Shown piece after piece: positions 1-8,150 of a stretch of DNA of 64,000 bases. The position numbers and the translations under genes are program-made. This DNA comes from Anaerolineales bacterium UBA2395 (lineage in GTDB: Bacteria > Chloroflexota > Anaerolineae > Anaerolineales > Villigracilaceae): NCBI GenBank assembly GCA_002343775.1, contig DDSH01000007.1, positions 91,603 through 155,602 of the forward strand. The letters run 5' to 3'. Position 1 is the stretch's first letter, and each line of letters starts with the position of its first letter. The notes under the pieces were generated by a model, which saw only the letters and a list, made by a program, of their open reading frames with translations, was not told the DNA's origin and searched no databases.

Positions 1-6
1 AAGAGT

Positions 7-12
7 TATAAT
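7..12 (+). promoter_or_regulatory. Putative -10 box of the liv operon
   Basis: A perfect TATAAT lies at 7-12. The -35 would fall outside the window. Transcription would start near 19 and give a leader of about 175 bases before livK. That leader holds a hairpin at 24-68 and a near-perfect anti-16S sequence (AAAGGAGGTGA) at 95-105, well upstream of the livK start. Confidence 0.45.
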
Positions 13-23
13 TTTTTTTTATC

Positions 24-68
24 AAGAAAGCCATAAAAATCCATAGGACAGGGTTTTTGGGCTTTCTT
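24..68 (+). promoter_or_regulatory. Leader hairpin upstream of livK
   Basis: The arms AAGAAAGCC (24-32) and GGCTTTCTT (60-68) are perfectly complementary. The inner AAAAATCC/GGGTTTTT can extend the stem with one G-U pair. The right arm runs into a T-rich stretch, so this could be an attenuator of the liv operon or the terminator of a gene left of the window. I cannot tell which from sequence alone. Confidence 0.4.
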
Positions 69-194
69 TTGGTATATGGTAATGCCATTCTTGAAAGGAG
101 GTGAGGCTGACTACAGGTCGTTTGGTCTGCACGGTTTGTATCCACCCGCAGTTGCGGGAACAAGAATTTGAAACCATATTGGAGGAGCAAGAAA

Positions 195-1508
195 ATGAAT
201 AAGCGTTTACTCGCTTTATTGACCCTGCTGGTGATCGCCAGCATGGCGCTCGCCGCTTGCGGCGGTGGAGCTGCGACCGAAGCCCCCGCTGAAGAACCTG
301 CTGCTGAAGAACCGGCTGCCGAAGAGCCCGCCGCTGAAGAACCGGCTGGCGCTTTCGAATGCACCGACGCTATCGGTTGTGTTAGCATCGCCCCCGGCGA
401 TCCCATTCATATCGCCTATGCGTTGACCGTCTCTGGCGCGACTGCCTCCCTCGGTGAGGACAGCAAGGGCGCCATCGAAATCGCGATCGCCGATCGTGGT
501 GGCGAGCTGCTCGGTCACCCGATTGAGCTGAGCGGTGAAGACACCCTCTGTAACGCAGAAGGTGGTCAGGCTGCCGGTACCAAGATCTCCGCTGATGCGA
601 CCATCATCGGTGTGATCGGTACGAACTGCTCCAGCGAAGCCCGTGCTGCCATGCCGTTGATCTCCCAGGCTGGCATGGTCATGATCTCCCCGTCCAACAC
701 CAACCCCGATCTGACCGATCCTTCCCACCCTGATCAGCATGATGGTTATTTCCGCACCGCGCACAACGACCTCTTCCAGGGTCGCATCGCGGCGGAATTC
801 GCCTACAATGAACTCGGTGTCCGCAAGGCTGCGACCATTCATGACGGCAGCCCCTACGCCGAATCCCTGCAGCGTGTGTTCGCCGAAGTCTTCGCCGAAC
901 TCGGTGGTGAAGTGACCGCCCAGGAAGCCATCAACGTTGGCGATACCGACATGAAGCCGGTTCTGACCAGCATTGCCACCGGCGCTCCTGAGATCATCTA
1001 CTTCCCGATCTTCGAACCCGAAGGCAATCTGATCGCCGCTCAGTCCCGTGAAGTTGCCGGTCTCGAGACCGTGCTTCTGATGGGTGCTGATGGTTTGTTC
1101 GCCGACACCTTCCCCGAAGCCACCGGCAGCGCTGCGGACGGCATGTACCTCTCCGGTCCGTACGTTGACGTGAACGATTCCGCTTACGGCGAATTCCTCG
1201 CCAAGTGGGCTGATCAGATCGGCGGCGTGCCCCCGTCAGGCTTCCACGCTCACGCGTACGACGCCACCAACATGCTTCTGAACGGCATTGAAGAGGTTGC
1301 GGTTGTTGATGCCGACGGCACCGTCCACATCGGTCGCCAGGCTCTCCGCGATTACCTCTACGGCTTGAGCAACTACGACGGCTTGACCGGCAACCTCACC
1401 TGCAATGAGAACGGTGACTGCGCCACGGGCGAAGCGTTGGGTGTCTTCAAGCTCTCCACTGAAGAGGTTAACGGCGCCTGGCCTCCCCCTGTCTTCTGGC
1501 AGCCGTAA
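195..1508 (+). CDS. livK: Branched-chain amino acid ABC transporter substrate-binding lipoprotein
   Basis: This is the extracytoplasmic binding protein (periplasmic-binding-protein type 1 fold) that delivers branched-chain amino acids, or a related ligand, to the LivHMGF transporter. The 437-residue product has a short basic N-terminus, a hydrophobic core and a lipobox LAAC with Cys22 as lipidation site. A low-complexity linker of repeated Ala-Glu-Glu-Pro units follows. The receptor core starts near residue 60 and includes the family-like DVNDSAYGEF stretch. I chose ATG 195 because GGAGGA at 181-186 lies at the right distance and because this start gives a clean lipoprotein signal; an in-frame ATG at 168 adds nine residues without a ribosome site. 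It is the first gene of a five-gene liv operon. The ligand is inferred from gene order and could be another amino acid or an amide. Confidence 0.93.
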   Translation: MNKRLLALLTLLVIASMALAACGGGAATEAPAEEPAAEEPAAEEPAAEEPAGAFECTDAIGCVSIAPGDPIHIAYALTVSGATASLGEDSKGAIEIAIADRGGELLGHPIELSGEDTLCNAEGGQAAGTKISADATIIGVIGTNCSSEARAAMPLISQAGMVMISPSNTNPDLTDPSHPDQHDGYFRTAHNDLFQGRIAAEFAYNELGVRKAATIHDGSPYAESLQRVFAEVFAELGGEVTAQEAINVGDTDMKPVLTSIATGAPEIIYFPIFEPEGNLIAAQSREVAGLETVLLMGADGLFADTFPEATGSAADGMYLSGPYVDVNDSAYGEFLAKWADQIGGVPPSGFHAHAYDATNMLLNGIEEVAVVDADGTVHIGRQALRDYLYGLSNYDGLTGNLTCNENGDCATGEALGVFKLSTEEVNGAWPPPVFWQP

Positions 1509-1554
1509 TTTCTAGTGCAGCCAATGCCCAGCCGGTAGTTTGATTTCGGGCAAA

Positions 1555-1585
1555 AAGCCAGACCGTTACCGGCGCGGTCTGGCTT
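1555..1585 (+). terminator. Intra-operon hairpin between livK and livH
   Basis: The 11-base arms AAGCCAGACCG (1555-1565) and CGGTCTGGCTT (1575-1585) pair perfectly around a 9-base loop. No long U-run follows. Such hairpins commonly stabilise or partly terminate the binding-protein mRNA so that it outnumbers the membrane components; that role is inferred here. Confidence 0.6.
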
Positions 1586-1612
1586 CTCCAAATCCCTGCA
1601 AAGGAATTCGAC

Positions 1613-2677
1613 ATGCAATCTTACCGAATAAGACGGATCAATTGGACTGATCTATTCATGTGGCTGGTGGGGGCGGCGCTGCTTGCGCTGATCATTGGGG
1701 GCTCGTACCTGACCCTCCAACAAGGAAAATACACAGCGGTTCAGTGGTTTGATCTTGCTGTATTTGGTCTGGCGCAGGGCAGCGTATACGCCCTGATCGC
1801 GCTGGGATACACACTGGTGTACGGCATCCTGCGCATGATCAATTTCGCCCACAGTGAAATCTTTATGGGCGGGGCGTTCATCGGTTACTTTGCCGCCACC
1901 AGTATGCAACGCTCCGGGTTTATGGAAGCGAACCCTTATCTTGGAATTGTGATCATCTTCCTGGTCGCAATGACGACTTCGGTCATCATTGCCGTTTTGC
2001 TCGAGAGGATCGCTTATCGCCCTCTGCGCGGCGCGCCCCGCCTTGTTCCTTTGATTACAGCCATCGGTGCGTCGTACTTTTTGCAGTACGTCTTCCGCGG
2101 TTTTTTCGGCACACAGAACCGCGCCTATCCTGAAATTGCAGTCATTAAGGGAACATTTCCCTTGTTCGGGGATTTCCAAATTCAGAAGATCCAGGTTATC
2201 GTTATTATTGCCGCTGCACTCATGATGGCGTTTCTTGCCGTCTTTGTCCAGTACACCAAAACCGGAAAAGCCATGCGCGCGGTTTCGGAAGATAAAAGTG
2301 TCGCTGCGTTGATGGGCATCGATGTGGACAAGATCATCGTCAGCACCTTCGTTCTCGGAGCAGCTTTGGCAGGTGCGGCAGGCGTTTTGTATTCGTTCAT
2401 GTTCCGTATCGTTACGTTTTATATGGGATTCATTCCCGGTCTCAAAGCCTTTACCGCGGCTGTGTTGGGCGGCATCGGCAACCCGCCGGGAGCAATGCTT
2501 GGGGGGCTTTTCCTCGGTATTTTCGAGTCGCTGGGTCCCACCCTGTTCCTGGATGGGCTCGGTATCCCTGCGCCATATCAGCTTAAAGACGTGATCGCCT
2601 TCACCATGCTGGTGATGGTCTTGATTTTCCGCCCAACCGGCATTTTGGGCGAGCGGCTAAGCAAGACCAAGGCGTAA
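1613..2677 (+). CDS. livH: Branched-chain amino acid ABC transporter permease LivH
   Basis: This is one of the two inner-membrane permeases of the LivHMGF importer. The 354-residue product is highly hydrophobic. It has the typical LivH start of the permease domain, with a GSVYALIALGYTLVYG segment near residues 55-70 and INFAHSE shortly after. The conserved permease loop with GAALAGAAGVLY lies near residue 250, and AAVLGGIGNPPGA near 280 matches the EAA-like region that docks on the ATPase. An extra N-terminal segment of about 40 residues, probably one membrane helix, precedes the core. ATG 1613 follows AAAGGAA. livM starts 12 bases downstream. Confidence 0.93.
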   Translation: MQSYRIRRINWTDLFMWLVGAALLALIIGGSYLTLQQGKYTAVQWFDLAVFGLAQGSVYALIALGYTLVYGILRMINFAHSEIFMGGAFIGYFAATSMQRSGFMEANPYLGIVIIFLVAMTTSVIIAVLLERIAYRPLRGAPRLVPLITAIGASYFLQYVFRGFFGTQNRAYPEIAVIKGTFPLFGDFQIQKIQVIVIIAAALMMAFLAVFVQYTKTGKAMRAVSEDKSVAALMGIDVDKIIVSTFVLGAALAGAAGVLYSFMFRIVTFYMGFIPGLKAFTAAVLGGIGNPPGAMLGGLFLGIFESLGPTLFLDGLGIPAPYQLKDVIAFTMLVMVLIFRPTGILGERLSKTKA

Positions 2678-2689
2678 CGGGAGGTACCT

Positions 2690-4384
2690 ATGTCAACGTT
2701 TGATTGGAAAAAGATACTTCAGATCGGTTTAATCGGCGGGATTGTAGGGGTTTTGATCGCCTTGGTCGGCATGGTGGAGGAATTCAACGAACGCGATATC
2801 ATCGCCGGTACTCTCACCATGGGCTGGACCATGTTGATCTTGACTGTGCTGGTCATGGCATACTTTGTGGCAGGCACGGTGAAAGCACACAGCTGGTTGA
2901 ACGTGGCGGCAGGCGCTCTCTCTGGGGCTGTGTTCTCGGTGGTGATGAGTCTGCTCACCTGGATGGTGGACAGCTTCGACCTGCGACAGACTCTGGTCAA
3001 TGCTTCGCCCAGCCTGGTAAAGATCCTTACCTTCGAGCAGGGGATTCCCAACGGGTTGATCACTCTCATTGTCGCAGGAATCGTGGTCGGCGCAGTGGGA
3101 AGCGCGATCTTCATCCTGCCGGAACGAATACGCAAAGCGGTCACTCTTGGTTTGGGAATGGTGGCTTTCCTCGGTCTGATGCAGGACATCATTCAGGTCA
3201 GTCTGGCGGGATTCGAGGGATTGAGCGATGCCATCGCGTGGATGTTCGGTAGAGGCATTGAGAACGGTCTTTCCGTGGCAGGGGCGATCACGGTCTTCCT
3301 GGTGGTGTCTGTCAGTAATCTTCTTTGGGATACGAATGCGCCGAAAGTGAATGCGCGAATCGAGAAACTTCCTCAAAAAAGCCGCCGTTCGTTGAAGTGG
3401 TTCGGATATGGTATGTTGTTTTTGGTCATCATTTACCTGCCGGCAATTCTTGGCTTGTATCTGACGGAAGTGGTCAATTCCACCGGTCTCTTCATTTTGA
3501 TGGGTCTCGGTTTGAACATCGTGGTCGGTTTTGCCGGTCTGTTGGATCTCGGTTATGTGGCGTTCTATGCGATCGGTGCGTACACGGTGGGCGTTCTGAC
3601 CAATCTCTCCGGGGAACTGACATCGTCTTTCGGCTGGAATTTCTGGTTTGCCCTGCCGGCAGCGGTTGCGCTCGCGGTGATCGCAGGTGTGATGTTGGGT
3701 ATTCCGGTGCTCAATATGCGCGGCGATTACCTTGCCATTGTGACTCTCGGTTTCGGTGAGATCATCCGCATTTTGGCTCTCTCCGACTTTTTAAAGCCCC
3801 ACATTGGCGGCTCGCAGGGCATTGTGAACATCCCCCCGCCCAAGTTTTTGGAAGTGTTGGTGAATAATCCGCAAACATTGTATTACTTCATTGTTGCCGG
3901 TGCAGTACTGGCGCTTTTCACCAGCCAGCGCCTGCGCGACTCACGGCTTGGTCGCTCATGGAAAGCCCTGCGAGAAGATGAAGACGTGGCACAGGCGATG
4001 GGCATCAATCTGGTCGCCACCAAACTGATGGCATTCGCCACTGGCGCGGCGTTCTCAGGCTTGAGCGGCTCGATCCTTGCTGTCAAACTGGGAACGATCT
4101 ATCCTCACAGCTTTGCACTGCTGATCTCCATCAACGTTCTGGCGTTGATCATCGTAGGCGGTATGGGAAGCATCCCCGGCGTGTTCGTGGGTGGCTTGCT
4201 TTTGGCGGGCGTGCCCGAATTATTGCGCGAGTTCGCCGAATACCGCCTCTTGATCTATGGCGCGCTGTTGGTGGTGATGATGCAAGTCCGCCCTGAAGGG
4301 TTCTGGCCCGAAGCAACGCATAAACGCGAATTGCATGAAGCCGATGAGGAAGCCAGACTTACGGCTGAAGGACAGGAGGCTTAA
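2690..4384 (+). CDS. livM: Branched-chain amino acid ABC transporter permease LivM with long N-terminal extension
   Basis: This is the second permease of the importer, 564 residues long. The LivM core begins near residue 245 and carries the usual LGLNIVVGFAGLLDLGYVAFYAIGAY stretch (here split: GLNIVVGFAG and LDLGYVAFYA), RGDYLAIVTLGFGEI, GGSQGI, and GGMGSIPG before the ATPase-docking loop. The first 230 residues add several hydrophobic segments that do not belong to the usual 300-420 residue LivM and have no obvious motif. The start follows GGGAGG. A 2-base gap separates the stop from the livG start, so translation is probably coupled. Confidence 0.92.
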   Translation: MSTFDWKKILQIGLIGGIVGVLIALVGMVEEFNERDIIAGTLTMGWTMLILTVLVMAYFVAGTVKAHSWLNVAAGALSGAVFSVVMSLLTWMVDSFDLRQTLVNASPSLVKILTFEQGIPNGLITLIVAGIVVGAVGSAIFILPERIRKAVTLGLGMVAFLGLMQDIIQVSLAGFEGLSDAIAWMFGRGIENGLSVAGAITVFLVVSVSNLLWDTNAPKVNARIEKLPQKSRRSLKWFGYGMLFLVIIYLPAILGLYLTEVVNSTGLFILMGLGLNIVVGFAGLLDLGYVAFYAIGAYTVGVLTNLSGELTSSFGWNFWFALPAAVALAVIAGVMLGIPVLNMRGDYLAIVTLGFGEIIRILALSDFLKPHIGGSQGIVNIPPPKFLEVLVNNPQTLYYFIVAGAVLALFTSQRLRDSRLGRSWKALREDEDVAQAMGINLVATKLMAFATGAAFSGLSGSILAVKLGTIYPHSFALLISINVLALIIVGGMGSIPGVFVGGLLLAGVPELLREFAEYRLLIYGALLVVMMQVRPEGFWPEATHKRELHEADEEARLTAEGQEA

Positions 4385-4386
4385 TC

Positions 4387-5208
4387 ATGGCATCCATCCT
4401 TTCAGCCAAGAACGTCACCAAACAGTTCGGCGGTCTGACCGCGGTTAACAACCTCAGCGTGGAGATCCCCGAGCAGTCCATTTCGAGCATCATCGGACCG
4501 AATGGCGCGGGCAAGACCACTTTCTTCAACTGCATCACCGGTTTTTACACACCTGAGATGGGTGAGATCGTCTTCAACGGCAATCGAATCGACGGTCTCA
4601 GGTCCGATCAGGTAACCCGCCTCGGCATCTCCCGCACATATCAGAACATCCGCCTGTTCTCAAACCTGACCGCCATCGAGAACATCATGGTGGGCTTTGA
4701 ACCGCATTTGAAGACCAACTGGTTCGATGCGGTCGTCCGCACCCCGCGCTATCACAAGGATGAACAAGCCGCGCACGAGGAGGCGATCAAATTCCTGCGC
4801 TTCGTGGGGCTTGCCGGTCTCGGAGATCAGGTCGCTCGCAACCTGCCTTACGGCGCTCAACGCCGCCTGGAAATCGCCCGCGCACTTGCAAGCCGCCCCG
4901 GTTTGCTTCTGCTCGATGAGCCCACCGCAGGCATGAACCCGAACGAAACCCTGGAAATGATGCACTTCATCCGCAACCTGCGCGACAGCCTTGGCATCAC
5001 CATCCTGTTGATCGAACACGATATGCGCCTCGTCATGGGCATCAGCGAACAGGTCACCGTGCTGGACTTCGGCGAAAAGATCGCGGAAGGTCTGCCGAAA
5101 GAAATTCAGACCAACCCGCGCGTCATCGAAGCGTATCTGGGTCGCGGCGCCGCCACCGAAGGCATGGCAACCGCCCACGAGATGACCTCCAAGAAGAAAG
5201 CATCCTAG
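4387..5208 (+). CDS. livG: Branched-chain amino acid ABC transporter ATP-binding protein LivG
   Basis: This cytoplasmic ATPase powers the Liv importer. In the 273-residue product, Walker A reads GPNGAGKTT near residues 37-45, the ABC signature region reads LPYGAQRRLEIARAL (degenerate, as is usual in LivG), and Walker B is LLLLDEPTAGMNP with the catalytic Glu. The H-loop His lies in LLIEHDMRLVMGI. The long insert between Walker A and the signature, with the R-T-F/Y-Q-N-I-R-L-F motif, identifies LivG rather than LivF. The C-terminal EAYLGRGA is typical. An alanine/methionine-rich tail of about 20 residues follows. Confidence 0.95.
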   Translation: MASILSAKNVTKQFGGLTAVNNLSVEIPEQSISSIIGPNGAGKTTFFNCITGFYTPEMGEIVFNGNRIDGLRSDQVTRLGISRTYQNIRLFSNLTAIENIMVGFEPHLKTNWFDAVVRTPRYHKDEQAAHEEAIKFLRFVGLAGLGDQVARNLPYGAQRRLEIARALASRPGLLLLDEPTAGMNPNETLEMMHFIRNLRDSLGITILLIEHDMRLVMGISEQVTVLDFGEKIAEGLPKEIQTNPRVIEAYLGRGAATEGMATAHEMTSKKKAS

Positions 5209-5218
5209 GCAGGCAACG

Positions 5219-5932
5219 ATGTCCATACTAAGCATTGAAAATATCCACACCTACTACGGCAACATCCACGCCCTCAAGGGCATCTCCCTCCATATCGAAA
5301 AGGGCGAGATCGTCACCCTGATCGGCGGAAATGGCGCCGGCAAGACCACCACCCTACGCACCATCTCGGGCTTGCTCAAGCCGCGCGAGGGAACGGTCAA
5401 ATTGAACGGCGAAGACCTTTCGAAATACAAGGCACATGAGATCGTGTACAAGGGTATCTCCATGGTACCCGAGGGTCGTGGTGTGTTTGCACGCCTGACC
5501 GTCACGGAAAACCTTGAAATGGGCGCGTACAGCCGCAACGACAAGGGCGAAAACAGCCGCAACCTCGAAAGAGTCTTCACGCTCTTCCCACGCTTGAAGG
5601 AACGCCGCACACAGGTGGCTGGCACCCTTTCCGGCGGCGAACAGCAAATGCTTGCCACCGGGCGCGCACTCATGGCTAGCCCGAACATTCTGCTTATGGA
5701 CGAGCCTTCGATGGGTCTCGCTCCGGTGCTGGTGGAATTGATCTTCGACACCATTCAGCAGATCAACAAGGAAGGCACCACCGTCCTGTTGGTGGAACAG
5801 AATGCATCCATGGCGCTGGGCATTGCCAATCGCGGGTACGTACTCCAGACCGGGCAGATCGTTTTGAGCGACTCAGCCGAAGCCTTGAAGTCAAACCCCA
5901 CCGTGCAAAAAGCCTACCTCGGCATGGAATAA
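5219..5932 (+). CDS. livF: Branched-chain amino acid ABC transporter ATP-binding protein LivF
   Basis: This is the second ATPase of the Liv importer, 237 residues long, the usual size. It has the family start IENIHTYYGNIHALKGISL, Walker A GGNGAGKTTTLR, the LivF-typical MVPEGRGVFARLTVTENLEMGA region (quoted in parts: VPEGRGVF and LTVTENL), signature LSGGEQQMLATGRAL, Walker B LLMDEPSMGLAP and the H-loop region LLVEQNA. It is the last gene of the operon and is followed by a strong terminator. Confidence 0.96.
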   Translation: MSILSIENIHTYYGNIHALKGISLHIEKGEIVTLIGGNGAGKTTTLRTISGLLKPREGTVKLNGEDLSKYKAHEIVYKGISMVPEGRGVFARLTVTENLEMGAYSRNDKGENSRNLERVFTLFPRLKERRTQVAGTLSGGEQQMLATGRALMASPNILLMDEPSMGLAPVLVELIFDTIQQINKEGTTVLLVEQNASMALGIANRGYVLQTGQIVLSDSAEALKSNPTVQKAYLGME

Positions 5933-5948
5933 AATCCGCATGGAATCA

Positions 5949-5985
5949 AAAAGCGCAGAGGCTTCGACAAACGCTCTGCGCTTTT
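5949..5985 (+). terminator. Terminator of the liv operon
   Basis: The 12-base arms AAAAGCGCAGAG (5949-5960) and CTCTGCGCTTTT (5974-5985) pair perfectly around a 13-base loop, and CTTG follows. The hairpin can also serve the convergent gene ending at 5999. Confidence 0.85.
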
Positions 5986-5998
5986 CTTGTACCTTAAT

Positions 5999-7066
5999 TC
6001 AGGGATGAACCTCTCCGCTTCTGCTAAACCCGAAACTTGCCACCGTCACCGGGCGGAAGTCGAACCCGAGGATTTCCACTCGCAGGGTATGCGTTCCCGG
6101 CTCGAACCCAGATACCTGGATGTAACCTCCATGCCTGCCGGATTTCTCCCAAATGGCAGCCGTATCGCCCCGCCAAACCTCCTCCCCATCAAAGAGGATA
6201 CGCGCCCAGCCAATGGTTTGCTCGCCAAGAATTTGAACCCCCATCGCCTCGATGGAAGGGTCTGTCGCCCTGGCTTCGATCCATTCGCCATTCCACCAAA
6301 TGACGCGATGCAGCCCGTAGGGAATCGCTTCATCCGCGTACGAGATCTGAATCCCCTCCGGTGGAGTCTGATCTTCGGCGTTGGCATGAGCATAAAAATC
6401 CGGCGGCGAAGCGAAGAAGCGGCTGTCCCCGCCAAAGACATCCACCTGCACTGATAATCCCGCCGGGATGATGGCAGTCTGCGACGTCCGATGTTCCATA
6501 CAACCGGGCGCAGATTCCATATTGCAATTGAACCAGGTTTGCTTACCCAGGTTTTTGGCGCGTAAATCAAAGGCGCATGGATCGTTCAACGCCGTGAGAC
6601 TCAACTGCCCATCATTGACGTTCCATTGATATACACCGACATGCTCCGGACAGATGGGATCGTTGAACAAATAAAGCCGATCTCCCTTGACTTCATACGA
6701 TGAGAGGTTTCTCCATCCATTGACTTCGTAGAAGATGCGCATCACGCCTTGTTCAAATTGCAGTTTCCAGATTCCGCCCGCGGCGCGGTAATCAGCACAA
6801 CGCAGGCACTTCCACCATTGAGGCCAGGATTGGTCCACCTTGGTATACAGACCATCGATCGCAGTCCTTACCGGCTCGGGCAGAGGTGTGAGATAGGCAA
6901 AAGGTGTGGCTTCGAGAAAGGAAATCCAACTGCTGGTTGGTGCTGGTTTGACACTCGAAGCCCCCGCTGCACTAGCTGATGGTTCAAAACGAATCGTCAA
7001 ATACAAGAATATCCCGACGATGATCGCAAGCAGGATAAAAGACAAATTTATTCTTTTGTAATTCAA
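5999..7066 (-). CDS. Membrane-anchored extracytoplasmic protein of unknown function
   Basis: I do not recognise a family. The product of about 355 residues has one N-terminal membrane helix (ILLAIIVGIFLYLTI), so most of it should lie outside the cell. The exterior part is rich in Trp, with paired cysteines (CLRC, and further single Cys) that may form disulfides. The C-terminal 90 residues (GWARILFDGEEVWRGDTAAI, then a GTHTLRVE stretch) look like a beta-sandwich domain of the kind found in exported carbohydrate-binding or adhesive proteins. A TTG at 7066 preceded by GGAGG at proper spacing looks like the real start; an ATG at 7078 in the same frame lacks a ribosome site. It converges with the liv operon. 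Confidence 0.6.
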   Translation of the reverse strand: MNYKRINLSFILLAIIVGIFLYLTIRFEPSASAAGASSVKPAPTSSWISFLEATPFAYLTPLPEPVRTAIDGLYTKVDQSWPQWWKCLRCADYRAAGGIWKLQFEQGVMRIFYEVNGWRNLSSYEVKGDRLYLFNDPICPEHVGVYQWNVNDGQLSLTALNDPCAFDLRAKNLGKQTWFNCNMESAPGCMEHRTSQTAIIPAGLSVQVDVFGGDSRFFASPPDFYAHANAEDQTPPEGIQISYADEAIPYGLHRVIWWNGEWIEARATDPSIEAMGVQILGEQTIGWARILFDGEEVWRGDTAAIWEKSGRHGGYIQVSGFEPGTHTLRVEILGFDFRPVTVASFGFSRSGEVHP

Positions 7067-7144
7067 GTCATCCTCCATTAAAATCAGGTCATTAAATACG
7101 GCTAAAACCAGAAAAATTATACTCCCTCGAAAAACGGAGGCGCT

Positions 7145-8134
7145 ATGCTGATACTGAACGCTGAAGAAGTCCGCAAGACGTTGCCCATGAAAGACACCAT
7201 TGAAGCCATGAAGAGCGCTTACGCTTCACTCTCAGATGGAAAGGCGGATGTCCCGCTGCGGACGCGTTTGTCCATCCCGAACCATGAGGCGTTGGGAATC
7301 TTCATGCCCGCCTATGTGCAGTCGAAAGATGCGGATGCATTGGCACTCAAAGTGGTGAACATTTACCCGAACAACCCGGCACGCGGATTGCCCTACATCC
7401 TTGCCACAGTGTTCGCGTTCGATGCAGCGACCGGCGGACTCGCCGCCGTGCTCGAAGGCGGCACGCTGACTGCCATCCGCACGGGGGCTGGGAGCGGCGC
7501 GGCAATTGATCTACTGGCTCGAAAAGACAGCAAGGTCGTCGCCATTTTTGGTGCAGGTGTGCAGGGATGTACCCAACTCGAAGCGGCGTGCTCCACTCGA
7601 AACATAGGAAAGGCTTGGGTGTTCGACGCAGATGCGGGTCGGGCTGAAGCGTTCGTGAGGGAGATGGCAGGCAAAGGAGCGATCCCATCTGATCTGCGAG
7701 TCGCTTCATCCTCGAAAGAAGCGGTGCAAGATGCGGATATTATTTGCACAGCCACAACTTCGACAACTCCAGTTTTTGATGATGCCGACCTCAAACCCGG
7801 CGCACATATTTCCGCCATTGGTGCGTACACGCCAGAGATGGTGGAAGTGCCCGCTGAAACCATCCTGCGCGCCAAAGTTTTTGTGGATTCAAGATCAGCG
7901 GTTCTTGCCGAAGCCGGAGATTTGATCCAGCCCATTCAAAAGGGACTTATCACCGAAGCGCATGTGCAAGCGGAGTTGGGCGAGATCGTGCTCGGCAGAA
8001 AGACCGGCAGGCAGAGCGACTCTGAAATTACGTTCTTCAAATCTGTGGGCGTGGCAGTGCAAGATGCGATGGCTGCCCAGCTCGCATTGAAAAACGCCAG
8101 GCAACAGGGACTGGGGCAGGAAATTCCATTCTAA
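7145..8134 (+). CDS. Ornithine cyclodeaminase / alanine dehydrogenase / ketimine reductase family protein
   Basis: The 329-residue product belongs to the ornithine cyclodeaminase/mu-crystallin fold. It has the N-terminal LNAEEVRKTLPMKDTIEAM start, the substrate-site lysine region LALKVVNIYPNNPARGLP, LEGGTLTAIRTGAGSGAA, and an NAD(P)-binding loop GAGVQGCTQLEA near residues 138-149. Members act as ornithine cyclodeaminase, alanine dehydrogenase or delta-1-pyrroline-2-carboxylate reductase, and the sequence does not decide between them. GGAGG sits just before ATG 7145. The next gene, 16 bases downstream, encodes a FAD-dependent amino acid oxidase-like protein. The pair suggests catabolism of a cyclic or secondary amino acid such as proline or hydroxyproline, which is inference. 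Confidence 0.85.
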   Translation: MLILNAEEVRKTLPMKDTIEAMKSAYASLSDGKADVPLRTRLSIPNHEALGIFMPAYVQSKDADALALKVVNIYPNNPARGLPYILATVFAFDAATGGLAAVLEGGTLTAIRTGAGSGAAIDLLARKDSKVVAIFGAGVQGCTQLEAACSTRNIGKAWVFDADAGRAEAFVREMAGKGAIPSDLRVASSSKEAVQDADIICTATTSTTPVFDDADLKPGAHISAIGAYTPEMVEVPAETILRAKVFVDSRSAVLAEAGDLIQPIQKGLITEAHVQAELGEIVLGRKTGRQSDSEITFFKSVGVAVQDAMAAQLALKNARQQGLGQEIPF

Positions 8135-8150
8135 GAAAAGGAAACAGAAC

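Noticed and set aside
216..842. Long antisense frames over livK and many other genes
   Set aside because: They arise from codon bias of the true genes in other frames and have no start signals or recognisable domains.
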